Of a stretch of 64,000 bases of DNA, positions 8,197 to 17,933 are shown piece by piece. This DNA is from Desulfofustis limnaeus (lineage in GTDB: Bacteria > Desulfobacterota > Desulfobulbia > Desulfobulbales > Desulfocapsaceae). The DNA is taken from positions 1,612,001 to 1,676,000 of the forward strand of contig NZ_AP025516.1 in the NCBI RefSeq assembly GCF_023169885.1. The letters are read 5' to 3'. The position numbers were made by a program, and so were the translations under genes. The stretch's first letter is position 1, and every line of letters starts with the position of its first letter. The notes beneath the pieces are model-generated. The model worked only from the letters and a program-made list of their open reading frames with translations, was not told the origin of the DNA and did no database searches.

Positions 8197-9180
8197 ATGA
8201 CCATCGCGGTGTGCGCCATCACCGAACAGGGGCGGCGTCTGGCCGAGAAGATCACGGCCGGCCTTAGCTCCACCGTCCTACTGTCGAACGGGCAAGGGGT
8301 CCGGTCGACCATCGAGCAGGCCTGGGATCGTTACGACGGACTGGTCTGCATCATGGCCGCCGGCATTGTGGTGCGCTGTATCGCCGGCCTGTGTAGAAAT
8401 AAACGGGTCGACCCGGCAGTGGTGGTGGTCGATGACAGGGGTGAACATGTCATTGCGCTGCTGTCCGGTCATCTGGGCGGGGCCAATGGTTTGGCGAAAG
8501 AGATCGCCGCCGCTATCGGCGGCAGACCGGTCATCACCACGGGATCGGATGTCTCCGGGCATACGGCTCTGGATCTATGGGCGGAGGAACACGGTCTGGC
8601 GGTGGTCAATCCGGAGCTTCTGCCGGAGCTTGGCACCAGGCTGCTTGATCGGGGGACGCTCAAGGTCTTCATGGATGGTAGCTGGAAACTTCCGCTCCCC
8701 CCTGATTTTCGAGGTTGCGCGCGACGTCAGGAGGCGGACGTGGTGATCGCGCCCCAAGGAGAGGTGCCGAACTCGGCGCTGTGGCTGCTTCCCCGTTGTC
8801 GTTATCTCGGGCTTGGCTGCCGCAAAGGAGCACCGGTGGCCGATTTTGAAGCGGCTCTCGATGACCTGCAACGCCGTTTTGGCCTCGATCCGCGAAGCGT
8901 TGCCGCCGTCGCCAGCATCGATGTGAAGCGATGGGAGCCGGGCCTGCGGCAGTTCGCCGAGGTCCATCGCTGGCCGCTTCGTTTTTTCAGCAAGGACCAA
9001 TTGAATCTGGCCGGGGCGCCATCGGCTTCGCCCACCGTATTTGCAAAAGTCGGCGCCCACAGCGTCTGTGAGGCGGCCGCGCTGCTGGCCGCCGGGACGT
9101 TAGGAAAGCCAGCAAAATTGATTATCAACAAGGTGAAATGGAAGACAATAACGGCAGCGGTAGCGCAGCGGGAAGAGTAA
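8197..9180 (+). CDS. cbiG: Cobalt-precorrin-5A hydrolase CbiG
   Basis: A 327-residue CbiG with the usual three parts: an N-terminal domain (MTIAVCAITEQGRRLAEKI, then VCIMAAGIVVRCIAGLCRNK and LLSGHLGGANGLAKEIA), a linker, and a C-terminal domain with LGLGCRKGAPVADFEAAL and FFSKDQL. CbiG opens the delta-lactone of cobalt-precorrin-5A and releases acetaldehyde, a step of the oxygen-independent corrin pathway only. It leads cobalamin cluster I and overlaps cbiH by 43 bp. Confidence 0.93.
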   Translation: MTIAVCAITEQGRRLAEKITAGLSSTVLLSNGQGVRSTIEQAWDRYDGLVCIMAAGIVVRCIAGLCRNKRVDPAVVVVDDRGEHVIALLSGHLGGANGLAKEIAAAIGGRPVITTGSDVSGHTALDLWAEEHGLAVVNPELLPELGTRLLDRGTLKVFMDGSWKLPLPPDFRGCARRQEADVVIAPQGEVPNSALWLLPRCRYLGLGCRKGAPVADFEAALDDLQRRFGLDPRSVAAVASIDVKRWEPGLRQFAEVHRWPLRFFSKDQLNLAGAPSASPTVFAKVGAHSVCEAAALLAAGTLGKPAKLIINKVKWKTITAAVAQREE

Positions 9181-9914
9181 GTGTTGTGGGCATTGGCCCC
9201 GGATCCGCCGATTATCTGACTCCTGCCGCCAGGGCGGCGATTCTTGCTAGCGAAGTGGTGCTCGGGTATCGGACCTACCTGCATCTGATTGAGCCGCTGT
9301 TGGCCGGCAAACAGGTGATCAGCTCGTCGATGATGCAGGAAGTCGAACGGGTCCAGACCGCTCTGCAACTGGCCGAACAAGGCGCCGAGGTGGCCCTGGT
9401 GTCGGGCGGGGATCCGGGTATTTATGCCATGGCCGGCCTGGTCTACGAAATCGCGGCCGAACGCGACAGCCCCGCGGATATCGCCATAGTTGCCGGTGTG
9501 GCTGCGTTGAACAGCTGTGCGGAGCGGCTCGGAGCGCCGCTGATGCACGACTTCGCCGCCATCAGTCTGTCTGATCTATTGACCCCGTGGGCGGTCATCG
9601 AGCGTCGGCTCGAGGCCGCTGCTGTCGCCGATTTCGTCATTGTGCTGTACAACCCGAAGTCCAAGAAACGGGCCCATCACCTACCGCGGGCCCTGGAAAT
9701 TATTGGCTCGCACCGAAACCCCGAGACCCCGGTGGGGATGGTGACGGCCGCCACCCGTGATGGCGAGCGCACCCTTATTGCCCCGCTGCGGGAGTTTGAC
9801 CCCGCCCTGGTGGATATGCAGACCACCGTCATCGTCGGTAATTCGCATACCTTTGTGTGGCGGGGAAAGATGATCACCCCGCGTGGGTACCGCACCAAAT
9901 ATCGGCTCGATTGA
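9138..9914 (+). CDS. cbiH: Cobalt-precorrin-3 C17-methyltransferase CbiH (CobJ family)
   Basis: A 258-residue SAM-dependent tetrapyrrole methyltransferase. The N-terminal VVGIGPGSADYLTPAARAAI, the SGGDPGIYAMAGLVYE loop and VLYNPKSKKRAHHLPRALEI are typical of CobJ/CbiH, which methylates C17 with ring contraction. It overlaps cbiG by 43 bp; the first dozen residues precede the conserved domain and may be a longer-than-usual N terminus. Cytoplasmic, anaerobic cobalamin pathway. Confidence 0.93.
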   Translation: MEDNNGSGSAAGRVSVVGIGPGSADYLTPAARAAILASEVVLGYRTYLHLIEPLLAGKQVISSSMMQEVERVQTALQLAEQGAEVALVSGGDPGIYAMAGLVYEIAAERDSPADIAIVAGVAALNSCAERLGAPLMHDFAAISLSDLLTPWAVIERRLEAAAVADFVIVLYNPKSKKRAHHLPRALEIIGSHRNPETPVGMVTAATRDGERTLIAPLREFDPALVDMQTTVIVGNSHTFVWRGKMITPRGYRTKYRLD

Positions 9915-9923
9915 GGACGATCG

Positions 9924-10514
9924 ATGGAGATTTACCTGATTCGCCATGGCCGAACCATGGCGCCCGAGGAATATAACGGCAGCACCGATATCGCCCTGTC
10001 CCCGGAAGGTATGGAGCAGGCCAGAAGATCGGGAGCACTGCTTCAGCCGATCCGATTTGATGGTTGTTTCTGCAGCCCCCTGTCCCGGTGCCGCACGACC
10101 CTGGAGATGCTCTCCATCGATGTGGAGGCAGTCGTTGCCGACGAGTTGCGCGAGGTGGATTTCGGCCAGTGGGAAGGGTTGACCCTGGCGCAGATTGCCG
10201 AGCGGGACCACCACAACTTGGAACGTTGGCGGGTGGAGCGGGGCCGTTTCACCTTCCCCGGTGGCGAATCCATCGAATCGTTCAGCGGCCGAGTCGCCAC
10301 CTGGTTCGACGCGCTTGCCGACTCCGGGCACGAGCGGGTTCTGGTGGTCACCCATGCCGGGGTAATCCGGCGGGCGCTTTGTCATATGCTCCGGCTCGGT
10401 TACGATCACATCTATACCTTTGCCATCCGCGAGGCCGGCGTGGCTCTGGTGAATCGTCGGCCGGACTTCTGTGTGCTCGAATATCTGAATCGCGGGGGAG
10501 GGGTGGATGGCTGA
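9924..10514 (+). CDS. cobC: Alpha-ribazole phosphatase (histidine phosphatase family)
   Basis: A 196-residue phosphoglycerate-mutase-like protein with the catalytic LIRHGRT motif at residues 4-10, the second-arginine region SPLSRCRTTLEML, the acid EVDFGQWEGLTLAQI and the second histidine in VVTHAGVIRR. In a cobalamin operon this family removes the phosphate from alpha-ribazole-5'-phosphate or from adenosylcobalamin-5'-phosphate. It lies 9 bp after cbiH and overlaps cobU by 8 bp. Assignment to this substrate rests on context. Confidence 0.85.
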   Translation: MEIYLIRHGRTMAPEEYNGSTDIALSPEGMEQARRSGALLQPIRFDGCFCSPLSRCRTTLEMLSIDVEAVVADELREVDFGQWEGLTLAQIAERDHHNLERWRVERGRFTFPGGESIESFSGRVATWFDALADSGHERVLVVTHAGVIRRALCHMLRLGYDHIYTFAIREAGVALVNRRPDFCVLEYLNRGGGVDG

Positions 10515-11064
10515 ACTGGTTTTGGTGGTCGGTGGAACCAGGAGCGGCAAGAGCGATTATGCCCAGCAACGGTGTGAGCTGCTGCCGGGCAGCCGCTGCT
10601 TCCTGGCCACCTGCGTCCCTCTGGACAACGAGATGCAGGATCGCGTGGCGCGCCACCGATTGGCCCGGCAAACGCAACGGTGGACGACCGTTGAGGAGCC
10701 GCTGCACCTTGACGAGGCGATCCGGAGCCATCCCGATTTTGACGTCTATCTCGTCGACTGTCTGACGCTCTGGGTCAGCAATATGCTCCTGGATAAGCCG
10801 GATATGAGCGTTGAACAGGCTTTACGTGCTTTGGAACTGCAGGTCGAGGCGCTGCTCGACGCCTTGTGCATCAGGCAGGCGACCGCGGTGTTGGTGAGCG
10901 GTGAGGTGGGTATGGGCATTGTCCCTGAAAACCGGTTGGCGCGGCTGTTTCGTGACCTGGTCGGACGATGCAACCAACTGGTGGCCGAGCGGGCCGACGA
11001 GGTGGTCCTGGTCAGTTGCGGGATTCCGCTGCACCTCAAGAACAGAGGTCGGTCATTTGATTAA
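10507..11064 (+). CDS. cobU: Bifunctional adenosylcobinamide kinase/adenosylcobinamide-phosphate guanylyltransferase
   Basis: A 185-residue CobU with the P-loop VVGGTRSGKSDYAQ near the N terminus, VDCLTLWVSNMLL near residue 80 and the SGEVGMGIVPEN signature near 135. The enzyme phosphorylates adenosylcobinamide and then transfers GMP to give AdoCbi-GDP, the acceptor for CobS. It overlaps cobC by 8 bp and is 15 bp from cobT, within one operon. Confidence 0.94.
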   Translation: MAELVLVVGGTRSGKSDYAQQRCELLPGSRCFLATCVPLDNEMQDRVARHRLARQTQRWTTVEEPLHLDEAIRSHPDFDVYLVDCLTLWVSNMLLDKPDMSVEQALRALELQVEALLDALCIRQATAVLVSGEVGMGIVPENRLARLFRDLVGRCNQLVAERADEVVLVSCGIPLHLKNRGRSFD

Positions 11065-11079
11065 GGAGAAAGGGATCAC

Positions 11080-12144
11080 ATGAATTTTCTGGAACAGACC
11101 TGCCAAAAGATTTTTCCCCAGGACAGCGAGTTTCGCGATAAAGCCAAGGCCCGGTTGGAACAGCTGGCTCTGCCCCACTGGGCGCTTGGCGACCTGATGG
11201 ATCTGGCGATTGATCTAGCCGGGATCACCCGGTCGATGCAGCCCCCCTGCCAGCGTAAGGCAGTCGTCACCATGGCCGCCGATCATGGCGTGGTGGTGGA
11301 AGGCGTCAGCAGGTTTCCGCAGGAAGTGACGGTGCAGATGGTCCATAATTTCGTTGCCGGAGGCGCCGGTATCAACGCTTTGGCGCGCCAGGCCGGGGCC
11401 GATGTCTACGTGGTCGATATGGGCGTCAATGGTGATCTGCAGGAGTTATATCGTTCCGGTCGGGTCATCAACAAGAAGGTCGGTCCCGGCACCGGCAACA
11501 TCGCCCGGGGGCCGGCCATGAGCATTGCCAATGCCCGGCGGGCAGTGGAGGCCGGCATCGAGGTTGCCTACGACCTGCACGATTATGATGTGCTGGCCAC
11601 CGGGGACATGGGCATCGGCAACACTACCCCCAGCTCCGCCATCGCGGCGGTGATAACCGGGCGTTCCCTGGAGGAGGTGACCGGCCGCGGGACCGGCTTG
11701 GACGACGAGCAACTGCAACGCAAGCTGGCGGTGCTGCGCTCGATTCTTGCGATCAACCGGCCCGATCCCCACAACGGTCTCGAGGTCCTGGCTGGTGTTG
11801 GTGGGTTCGAGATCGGCGGGATAGCAGGGCTGATCATCGGAGCGGCGGCCCAGCGAAAACCGGTGCTGGTCGATGGTCTGATTTCAACCGCCGGCGCTCT
11901 GATCGCCTATCGGATCGAACCGTTTGTCCGGGATTATATCATCTGTTCCCATCGATCGATGGAGCCCGGTCACAAATATATGCAGGAAACGCTTGGCTGC
12001 GCCCGGCCCTTGCTGGATCTCAACCTGCGGCTGGGTGAGGGGACCGGTGCGGCCCTGGCCATGAATATCGTCGCCGCGGCGCGGGCCGTGCTGGTCGAGG
12101 TGTCCACCTTTGCCGAAGCGGCGGTCGCTCAGGCGGACAAGTGA
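11080..12144 (+). CDS. cobT: Nicotinate-nucleotide--dimethylbenzimidazole phosphoribosyltransferase
   Basis: A 354-residue CobT, the usual length. Conserved stretches include VTMAADHGVVVEGVSRFPQE, ATGDMGIGNTTPSSA, GRGTGLDDEQLQRK and the C-terminal LRLGEGTGAALAMN containing the catalytic glutamate. It makes alpha-ribazole-phosphate for the lower ligand. Strong ribosome-binding site (AAGGAG) before ATG 11080. The stop overlaps the cobS start. Confidence 0.95.
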   Translation: MNFLEQTCQKIFPQDSEFRDKAKARLEQLALPHWALGDLMDLAIDLAGITRSMQPPCQRKAVVTMAADHGVVVEGVSRFPQEVTVQMVHNFVAGGAGINALARQAGADVYVVDMGVNGDLQELYRSGRVINKKVGPGTGNIARGPAMSIANARRAVEAGIEVAYDLHDYDVLATGDMGIGNTTPSSAIAAVITGRSLEEVTGRGTGLDDEQLQRKLAVLRSILAINRPDPHNGLEVLAGVGGFEIGGIAGLIIGAAAQRKPVLVDGLISTAGALIAYRIEPFVRDYIICSHRSMEPGHKYMQETLGCARPLLDLNLRLGEGTGAALAMNIVAAARAVLVEVSTFAEAAVAQADK

Positions 12145-12941
12145 GCATGGCGGCACCACAGAAGCAGCTCGGAGGCCCGGCCGAAACCGCGCTGCGCCAT
12201 CCGCTGCGTTCCTTTCGGACCGCTGTCGGCTTCCTCACCATCCTGCCGGTCGGTTCACCTGGGCGCGACGACGGGCCGTATTTCAGTGCGGCGCTCTTTT
12301 ATTTCCCACTGGTCGGGCTGTTGCTCGGCTCCTTGTCCGCCTTCGTCTTCCTGGGGTTGCAGGCAGTGTTTCCGATGCTGCTCAACGGGGTGTTGCTGGC
12401 GGTGTTGCTGAGCCTGTGGTCCGGATTCATTCACGTGGACGGCCTGGCCGACAGCGCCGACGGTTTTCTCAGTGGTCGACCGCGCGAGGCGTGTCTCGAC
12501 ATCATGCGAGACAGCCGGGTCGGGGTCATGGGCAGTGTTGCCATCGGGGCACTGCTGCTGATCAAGGCGGCGACACTGGCCACCATCGATCCGGCGACGA
12601 TAGGCGCATCGCTGGTCATTGCCGCCGTTGCCGGGCGGTGCAGCATCGTCTGGATGATGGCCCTGTTACCGTACGCCCGCAGCGGTTCGGGATTGGGCCG
12701 CCTGTTCTACAGCGATGCAACCCGGCTTGCGGCCGTATGGGCCGGTCTGGTACTCTGTGGAGTAGCGTTTGTCCTGCAAAGCGGGCGCGGATTCGTTCTT
12801 CTGGGCTGTTGTCTGTTAACCGCCCTGCTGTTGGCTGGGATCTGCCGCCGGAAGATCGGCGGAGCCACCGGCGACACCCTTGGGGCTGCCTGTGAGGTGA
12901 TGGAAACGGTGGTCCTGCTGGTCTGTGTTGCCGGATTTTAA
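12141..12941 (+). CDS. cobS: Adenosylcobinamide-GDP ribazoletransferase (cobalamin synthase)
   Basis: A 266-residue integral membrane protein with several hydrophobic segments and the CobS signature HVDGLADSADGFLSG near residue 100, followed by RDSRVGVMGSVAIGALLL. It joins alpha-ribazole to AdoCbi-GDP at the inner membrane. The GTG at 12141 overlaps the cobT stop (GTGA); ATG 12147 is the alternative start. CobS, CobU, CobT and CobC together make the whole lower-ligand assembly branch. Confidence 0.92.
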   Translation: MSMAAPQKQLGGPAETALRHPLRSFRTAVGFLTILPVGSPGRDDGPYFSAALFYFPLVGLLLGSLSAFVFLGLQAVFPMLLNGVLLAVLLSLWSGFIHVDGLADSADGFLSGRPREACLDIMRDSRVGVMGSVAIGALLLIKAATLATIDPATIGASLVIAAVAGRCSIVWMMALLPYARSGSGLGRLFYSDATRLAAVWAGLVLCGVAFVLQSGRGFVLLGCCLLTALLLAGICRRKIGGATGDTLGAACEVMETVVLLVCVAGF

Positions 12942-12953
12942 AGACGAGAGGGA

Positions 12954-15560
12954 ATGGTGAAACGACAGCTCTCTGGGGATGGTTCGGTCGGTCCGCTGCG
13001 GAACGGCGAGCACGGTGGCAATGTTCACCGGTTTATCCGGGAGAAGGTGGCAGACCATCAGCAGCTGATCGATTTCAGTGCCAATATCAACCCGATCGGT
13101 CCGCCTGCCTGGCTTCGTTCGCATATTAATCGGTATCTCGAAGAGGTTGTTCACTACCCCGATCCCGATTGCCATGAGATGGTGCACGCTATTGCCCAAC
13201 GCTACCAGGTCGCCCCGTCCAGTGTCATTCCGGCCAACGGCACCACCGAGTTACTCCATCTGCTGCCCCGGATTCTCGAGCGGCGACCGGTCCTTATCCC
13301 GATTCCTTCCTACATCGATTACCACAACGTCTTTGCCAAAAACCGGTTTCCGATCCGTCATCTCCATCTCCAGGAGCAAGACGGATTCGCTCTCTCCACG
13401 GACACATTACAGACGACGCTGCGCGGCGGCGAGATCCTGCTCTTCGGCAACCCGGCCAACCCTGCCGGGACGATACTCGCTGATGAGACCATCATCGAAT
13501 TGGCGCAGACCTTTCCCGACACGCTCTTTATCGTCGACGAGGCGTTTCATGAGTTTGCCGCCGATTTCCAGACGGTCGGCGGCCGACTGGCCAATATCAT
13601 CACCCTTAACTCGTTGACCAAGTTCTTTGCCGTGCCCGGTCTTAGAATCGGCTTTGGGATCCTGCCCGAGCCCTATGCCGAGTTGGTGCGTCGGGAGCTG
13701 CCGCAGTGGTCGGTCAATACGCTGGCGCAACGTATCACCGTCAAGGCCCTCGCTGACGACCAATACTGTCGGCGCAGCCGCAGCGAATGCCGGCGGTTGC
13801 GCGGCGGGATGCAGCAGCGGTTGGAATCGTTGCCCGGATTGAAGGTGTTTGCCTCGGCGGCCAATTACCTGCTGCTCAAAGGGCCTGATGCTCACGATGC
13901 CGAAGAACTCCACGCGAAATTATTGGACCGCAACATCATGATCAGGCGCTGCGGTAATTATCGCGGCCTTGATCGGTTCTTCTTCCGGGTGGCGGTACGC
14001 GGCGACGAGGAGAACCAGAGGCTGGTGGACGCCCTGCAGGACGTGTTGGCCAGCGGCAGAAAACGGCCGCGTCAGGTGGTGAAAAAGACCAGAGCCCTGA
14101 TGTTTCAGGGCACCTCCTCCAATGCCGGAAAATCAGTGCTCGCCGCCGCTTTTTGCCGCATCCTGCTGCAGGACGGTTACCGGGTGGCGCCGTTCAAGGC
14201 CCAGAACATGTCGCTCAATTCCCATGTGACCAGGGATGGGGGCGAGATGGGGCGGGCCCAGGTAGTGCAGGCCATGGCGGCCCGGATCGACCCGGACTGG
14301 CGGATGAACCCGGTGCTGCTAAAGCCAAACAGCGATACGGGCAGCCAGGTCATCATCAACGGGCAACCGGTCGGCACCATGAATGTCCGGCAATACCATG
14401 CGTTCAAGGAGCAAGCCTGGGAAGCGGCACGTCGCAGTTATCACGAGTTGGCCGCCGAGTATGACGTGATTGTCCTTGAGGGCGCCGGCTCTCCCGGTGA
14501 GGTCAACCTGAAAAGACACGATTTCGTCAATATGAAGATGGCCCGCGAGGCCGAGGCGCCGGTCCTGTTGGTGGGCGATATCGATCGCGGCGGCGTCTAT
14601 GCCTCCTTTGCCGGCATCATGGACGTGCTGGAAGAGTGGGAGCGACGTTTGGTGGCCGGGTTCGTGGTCAACAAGTTCAGGGGCGACGAGACGCTGCTCG
14701 CCGAGGCACACCGCTTCATGGATGAGCATACCGGACGACCGGTATTCGGCATCGTTCCCTACCTGAAAGACTTGGCCCTGCCGCAGGAGGACTCGGTCGC
14801 CTTGCGTGACGGCTGTTACGGAAACCGCCGTTCGGGGCCCGATCAGGTGGAAATCGTGGTTATCGATCTGCCCCACATCTCCAACTACACCGATATCGAT
14901 GCGCTGCACGGTGAACCGGATACGGCGGTCCGTTTCGTGGATCGGCCCGGCGATCTGGGACGACCGCAGGCGGTGATTCTGCCCGGTTCCAAAAATGTGG
15001 CCGGCGATCTGGCGTTTCTTGTCGAGCGGGGCTTGGATACGGCCGTGCACCGCTATGCACAAGCCGGCGGATCGGTCATCGGCATCTGTGGCGGTTACCA
15101 GATGCTCGGACGCAGCGTGCGCGATCCGCATCGGCTGGAATCGGAACGCGCGGAAGTAGCCGGGATCGGCCTGTTGCCCGTGGAGAGCGAGTTGGCGTCC
15201 GATAAAATCCTTCGCCGGCGTCACGGGGTCCACCTGGCCTCCGGACATACCGTTGTCGGTTACGAGATCCACCACGGCCGCACCACAGACAGCGGTCATC
15301 CGGTCATTCGCTTTGACGACGGCAGCTTCTGCGGGTGCCGAGACGGCAGCGGTCGGGTCTGGGGCGCCTATCTGCACGGGATTTTCGATGATGACCATTT
15401 CCGGCGCTGGTTCGTCGATGAGTTGCGGGCAGCCAAGGGGCTCCCGAAAACCGGGTTGGTCCTTGCCCCGTACGATATCGATGCGATCCTGGAAGCATTG
15501 GCCGCCGCGGTCCGCCCCTGCTTTTCCCTGGAGCAGATCTACCGGCTGTTGGAGCGCTGA
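12954..15560 (+). CDS. Fusion: threonine-phosphate decarboxylase-like (CobD) + cobyric acid synthase (CobQ)
   Basis: An 868-residue single reading frame. Residues 1-375 are a PLP aminotransferase-fold protein of the CobD/CobC group (HGGNVHRF start, [20 protein letters not shown], and the PLP lysine in [17 protein letters not shown]). Residues from about 382 to the end are CobQ: the ATP-grasping [22 protein letters not shown]-type region [12 protein letters not shown], and the glutamine amidotransferase loop [10 protein letters not shown] with YEIHHGRT. The first half would supply aminopropanol phosphate and the second amidates the corrin side chains b, d, e and g. ATG 12954 has GAGAGGG upstream. 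The stop overlaps cbiB (TGATG). No frameshift or stop is visible at the junction, so the fusion looks genuine. Confidence 0.9.
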   Translation: MVKRQLSGDGSVGPLRNGEHGGNVHRFIREKVADHQQLIDFSANINPIGPPAWLRSHINRYLEEVVHYPDPDCHEMVHAIAQRYQVAPSSVIPANGTTELLHLLPRILERRPVLIPIPSYIDYHNVFAKNRFPIRHLHLQEQDGFALSTDTLQTTLRGGEILLFGNPANPAGTILADETIIELAQTFPDTLFIVDEAFHEFAADFQTVGGRLANIITLNSLTKFFAVPGLRIGFGILPEPYAELVRRELPQWSVNTLAQRITVKALADDQYCRRSRSECRRLRGGMQQRLESLPGLKVFASAANYLLLKGPDAHDAEELHAKLLDRNIMIRRCGNYRGLDRFFFRVAVRGDEENQRLVDALQDVLASGRKRPRQVVKKTRALMFQGTSSNAGKSVLAAAFCRILLQDGYRVAPFKAQNMSLNSHVTRDGGEMGRAQVVQAMAARIDPDWRMNPVLLKPNSDTGSQVIINGQPVGTMNVRQYHAFKEQAWEAARRSYHELAAEYDVIVLEGAGSPGEVNLKRHDFVNMKMAREAEAPVLLVGDIDRGGVYASFAGIMDVLEEWERRLVAGFVVNKFRGDETLLAEAHRFMDEHTGRPVFGIVPYLKDLALPQEDSVALRDGCYGNRRSGPDQVEIVVIDLPHISNYTDIDALHGEPDTAVRFVDRPGDLGRPQAVILPGSKNVAGDLAFLVERGLDTAVHRYAQAGGSVIGICGGYQMLGRSVRDPHRLESERAEVAGIGLLPVESELASDKILRRRHGVHLASGHTVVGYEIHHGRTTDSGHPVIRFDDGSFCGCRDGSGRVWGAYLHGIFDDDHFRRWFVDELRAAKGLPKTGLVLAPYDIDAILEALAAAVRPCFSLEQIYRLLER

Positions 15561-16573
15561 TGTCCTCTTTGTTCCCTCTGCAACTGGCGGCCGTGCTCGC
15601 CGTCGATATACTGGTGGGTGATCCCCGGTGGCGGTTGCATCCGATCCGACTGCTGGGCAGGCTGTGCGAGATCGTGGAAAAAACGGTTCGAACCCTGGCG
15701 CCGTTCCTGCCGTTGCGCCTTGGTGGCCTGCTTGGGTGGCTTGTGGTGGTTTCGGGAGCGGTGACGGTTGTCTTGTTGCTCATCTTTGTTGCCGAGCTGC
15801 TGGTGGAGCCGGCCAGAGATGCGGTGGCCCTGCTGGTGCTCTATTTCAGTGTGGCCGCCGGGGATCTGCTCAAACACGGGCGCCGAGTCGAGCAACAGTT
15901 GGGCACCGGCATCATCACCGAGGCTCGACAGGCGGTGGCCATGATGGTTGGCCGGGAGACAGCCACCTTGTCGTCTGGCGAAGTGGCGCGAGCGTGCATC
16001 GAATCGGTTGCCGAGAACCTGGTGGACGGTATCACCGCCCCGCTGTTCTGGGCCACGATTGCCGCCGCAACGGCGTTGGCGACCGGCGGCGAACCGTTGC
16101 TCTGGGCAACCGTCGGGGCAACAAGCTACAAAGCGATCAACACCATGGACTCCATGTGGGGCTACCGCAACGAGCGCTATCTGCACTTCGGCTGGTTCGC
16201 CGCTCGTGCCGATGATGGGGCGAATTATCTGCCGGCCAGGCTCAGCGCCTGGGTGCTCATCGCTACCGCCGTTCTGCTCGGGTACGACGGTCCCGGCGCT
16301 CGGCGCGTGTATCTGCGCGATCGCGGCAAGAGTCCCAGTCCCAACAGTGCTCATACCGAGGCAGCCGCGGCCGGTGCGCTTGGGGTGCAGTTGGGTGGCG
16401 AGTCCCGCTATTTCGGTGTGGTGCAGCATAAGCCCTTGCTGGGTGGCGGTCTCAGGGCGCCGGGAGCTGAAGATATCCACCGCTGCCTCCGGTTGATCAT
16501 CGCCAGCGCGGTTGCTTTCCTGCTCAGTATGGCACTTCTCTATTGGCTGGTGGGCGCTATCAGGTGGCCATGA
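15560..16573 (+). CDS. cbiB: Adenosylcobinamide-phosphate synthase CbiB
   Basis: A 337-residue membrane protein of the CbiB/CobD(Pseudomonas) family: AVDILVGDPRWRLHPIRLLG at residues 14-33, ACIESVAENLVDGITAPLFW near 145, and KAINTMDSMWGYRNERY near 190. It attaches aminopropanol (phosphate) to adenosylcobyric acid. It overlaps the preceding fusion gene by one base and the next gene by four, so translation is coupled on both sides. Confidence 0.94.
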   Translation: MSSLFPLQLAAVLAVDILVGDPRWRLHPIRLLGRLCEIVEKTVRTLAPFLPLRLGGLLGWLVVVSGAVTVVLLLIFVAELLVEPARDAVALLVLYFSVAAGDLLKHGRRVEQQLGTGIITEARQAVAMMVGRETATLSSGEVARACIESVAENLVDGITAPLFWATIAAATALATGGEPLLWATVGATSYKAINTMDSMWGYRNERYLHFGWFAARADDGANYLPARLSAWVLIATAVLLGYDGPGARRVYLRDRGKSPSPNSAHTEAAAAGALGVQLGGESRYFGVVQHKPLLGGGLRAPGAEDIHRCLRLIIASAVAFLLSMALLYWLVGAIRWP

Positions 16574-17928
16574 GAGCACGAGCCTTTGCCATCGGCGCCA
16601 CCAGCAGCGGCGCCGGAAAAACCATCTTGACCCTGGGAATCCTCGCGGCCCTGGTCCGTCGCGGTCTGCGGGTGCAACCATTTAAATGCGGCCCGGACTT
16701 CATCGACCCGAGCCTGCACCAGGTGGTTACCGGCGTTTCTTCCTACAACCTCGATCTGCGGATGATGGGACCAGAGCAGTGTCGCTCGCTTTTTTTCGAA
16801 AAAGCCGAGACGGTCGACGTGGTGGTGCTGGAGGGAGTGATGGGGCTCTTTGACGGCGGTCCGGCCAGTACTGCCGAGTTGGCGAAACTGCTCGGCCTGC
16901 CGGTCTACCTGGTCATCGACGCACGTTCCTGCGCCGAGAGCGCAGCCGCGGTTCTCAAGGGGTTTGAGACGTTTGATGGGGATCTGCACGTGGCCGGGGC
17001 CATCTTCAACCGAATCGGTTCCGATCGCCACCGGGAGCTGATCGAGCGGTCGGTACTGCAGCACTGCCGGACCCCGGTTATCGGCTGGATGCCTCGTGAC
17101 GATGTCTTTCACCTGGCTCAGCGTCACCTTGGACTGCACATGGGCGAGGAGCAGTCGTTGGATGAGGAGGGGGTAGCGCGGTTCGTCACGGTCGTCGAGC
17201 AACGGCTTGCCGTGGAGCGTCTGCTTGTCCCGGTGGCGTTGCCGGAGATGGAGCAACCAAAAGGGCAACCGGCGTCGGCAAGAAAACGGCGGCTGGTGAA
17301 AATCGGGGTTGCCGAGGATCGTGCCTTCTGCTTTTATTATCGGCAAAATTTTGAATTGCTGGAAAAAATGGGCTTTGCCCTGGTGCCGTTCAGCCCCCTT
17401 CAGGATCGGGGATTGCCGTCTGATCTGGCCATGCTCTACTTCGGGGGCGGCTATCCCGAGTTGTACGGCGCGCAATTGGCCGCCAACCAGTCGTTTCGGG
17501 CCGCCGTCAGACGGCTTTTTGATCATGGTCTGCCAATCTACGGGGAGTGCGGCGGTTTCATGTACCTCTGCCGGCAGCTCATCGATCACCAGGGGCAGCA
17601 TCACGACATGGTGGGCATCTTTCCCTTCGCTACCGTCATGGGAAGGCGCTTGCGCCGGTTGGGCTATCGTGACGTGACTCTGACCAGAACCGCGCTGTTC
17701 GGCCGCACCGGTGACCGGCTGTACGGTCACGAATTTCACTATTCCGACCTTGACGATGCGGGAGCGGGACAGGAGGTTGTGGTTGACGGATGGGAAACCT
17801 GTTATAGACTTGATAATAATTCCTTGGAAGGATACACTGTCGGCGCAGCTCTCGGTAGTTATGTGCATCTGCACTTCGCCAATACACCGGAGGCCCTCGA
17901 CCACCTCCGCCAACAACTGGTAGGCTGA
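16570..17928 (+). CDS. cbiA: Cobyrinate a,c-diamide synthase CbiA
   Basis: A 452-residue glutamine-dependent amidotransferase. The N-terminal ATP site is IGATSSGAGKTILTLG; the region FKCGPDFIDPSLHQ is the CbiA signature; the C-terminal class I-like amidotransferase part has YGECGGFMYLC with the nucleophilic cysteine and GHEFHYSDL. It amidates the a and c acetates of cobyrinate. I use ATG 16570 (ATGA overlap with cbiB) rather than an in-frame TTG at 16543, because the conserved domain begins right after it. Confidence 0.94.
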   Translation: MRARAFAIGATSSGAGKTILTLGILAALVRRGLRVQPFKCGPDFIDPSLHQVVTGVSSYNLDLRMMGPEQCRSLFFEKAETVDVVVLEGVMGLFDGGPASTAELAKLLGLPVYLVIDARSCAESAAAVLKGFETFDGDLHVAGAIFNRIGSDRHRELIERSVLQHCRTPVIGWMPRDDVFHLAQRHLGLHMGEEQSLDEEGVARFVTVVEQRLAVERLLVPVALPEMEQPKGQPASARKRRLVKIGVAEDRAFCFYYRQNFELLEKMGFALVPFSPLQDRGLPSDLAMLYFGGGYPELYGAQLAANQSFRAAVRRLFDHGLPIYGECGGFMYLCRQLIDHQGQHHDMVGIFPFATVMGRRLRRLGYRDVTLTRTALFGRTGDRLYGHEFHYSDLDDAGAGQEVVVDGWETCYRLDNNSLEGYTVGAALGSYVHLHFANTPEALDHLRQQLVG

Positions 17929-17933
17929 TCCCT

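Noticed and set aside
14319-15398. A 359-residue antisense open frame in the CobQ half of the fusion
   Set aside because: It lies opposite clear CobQ motifs and its sequence shows no domain.
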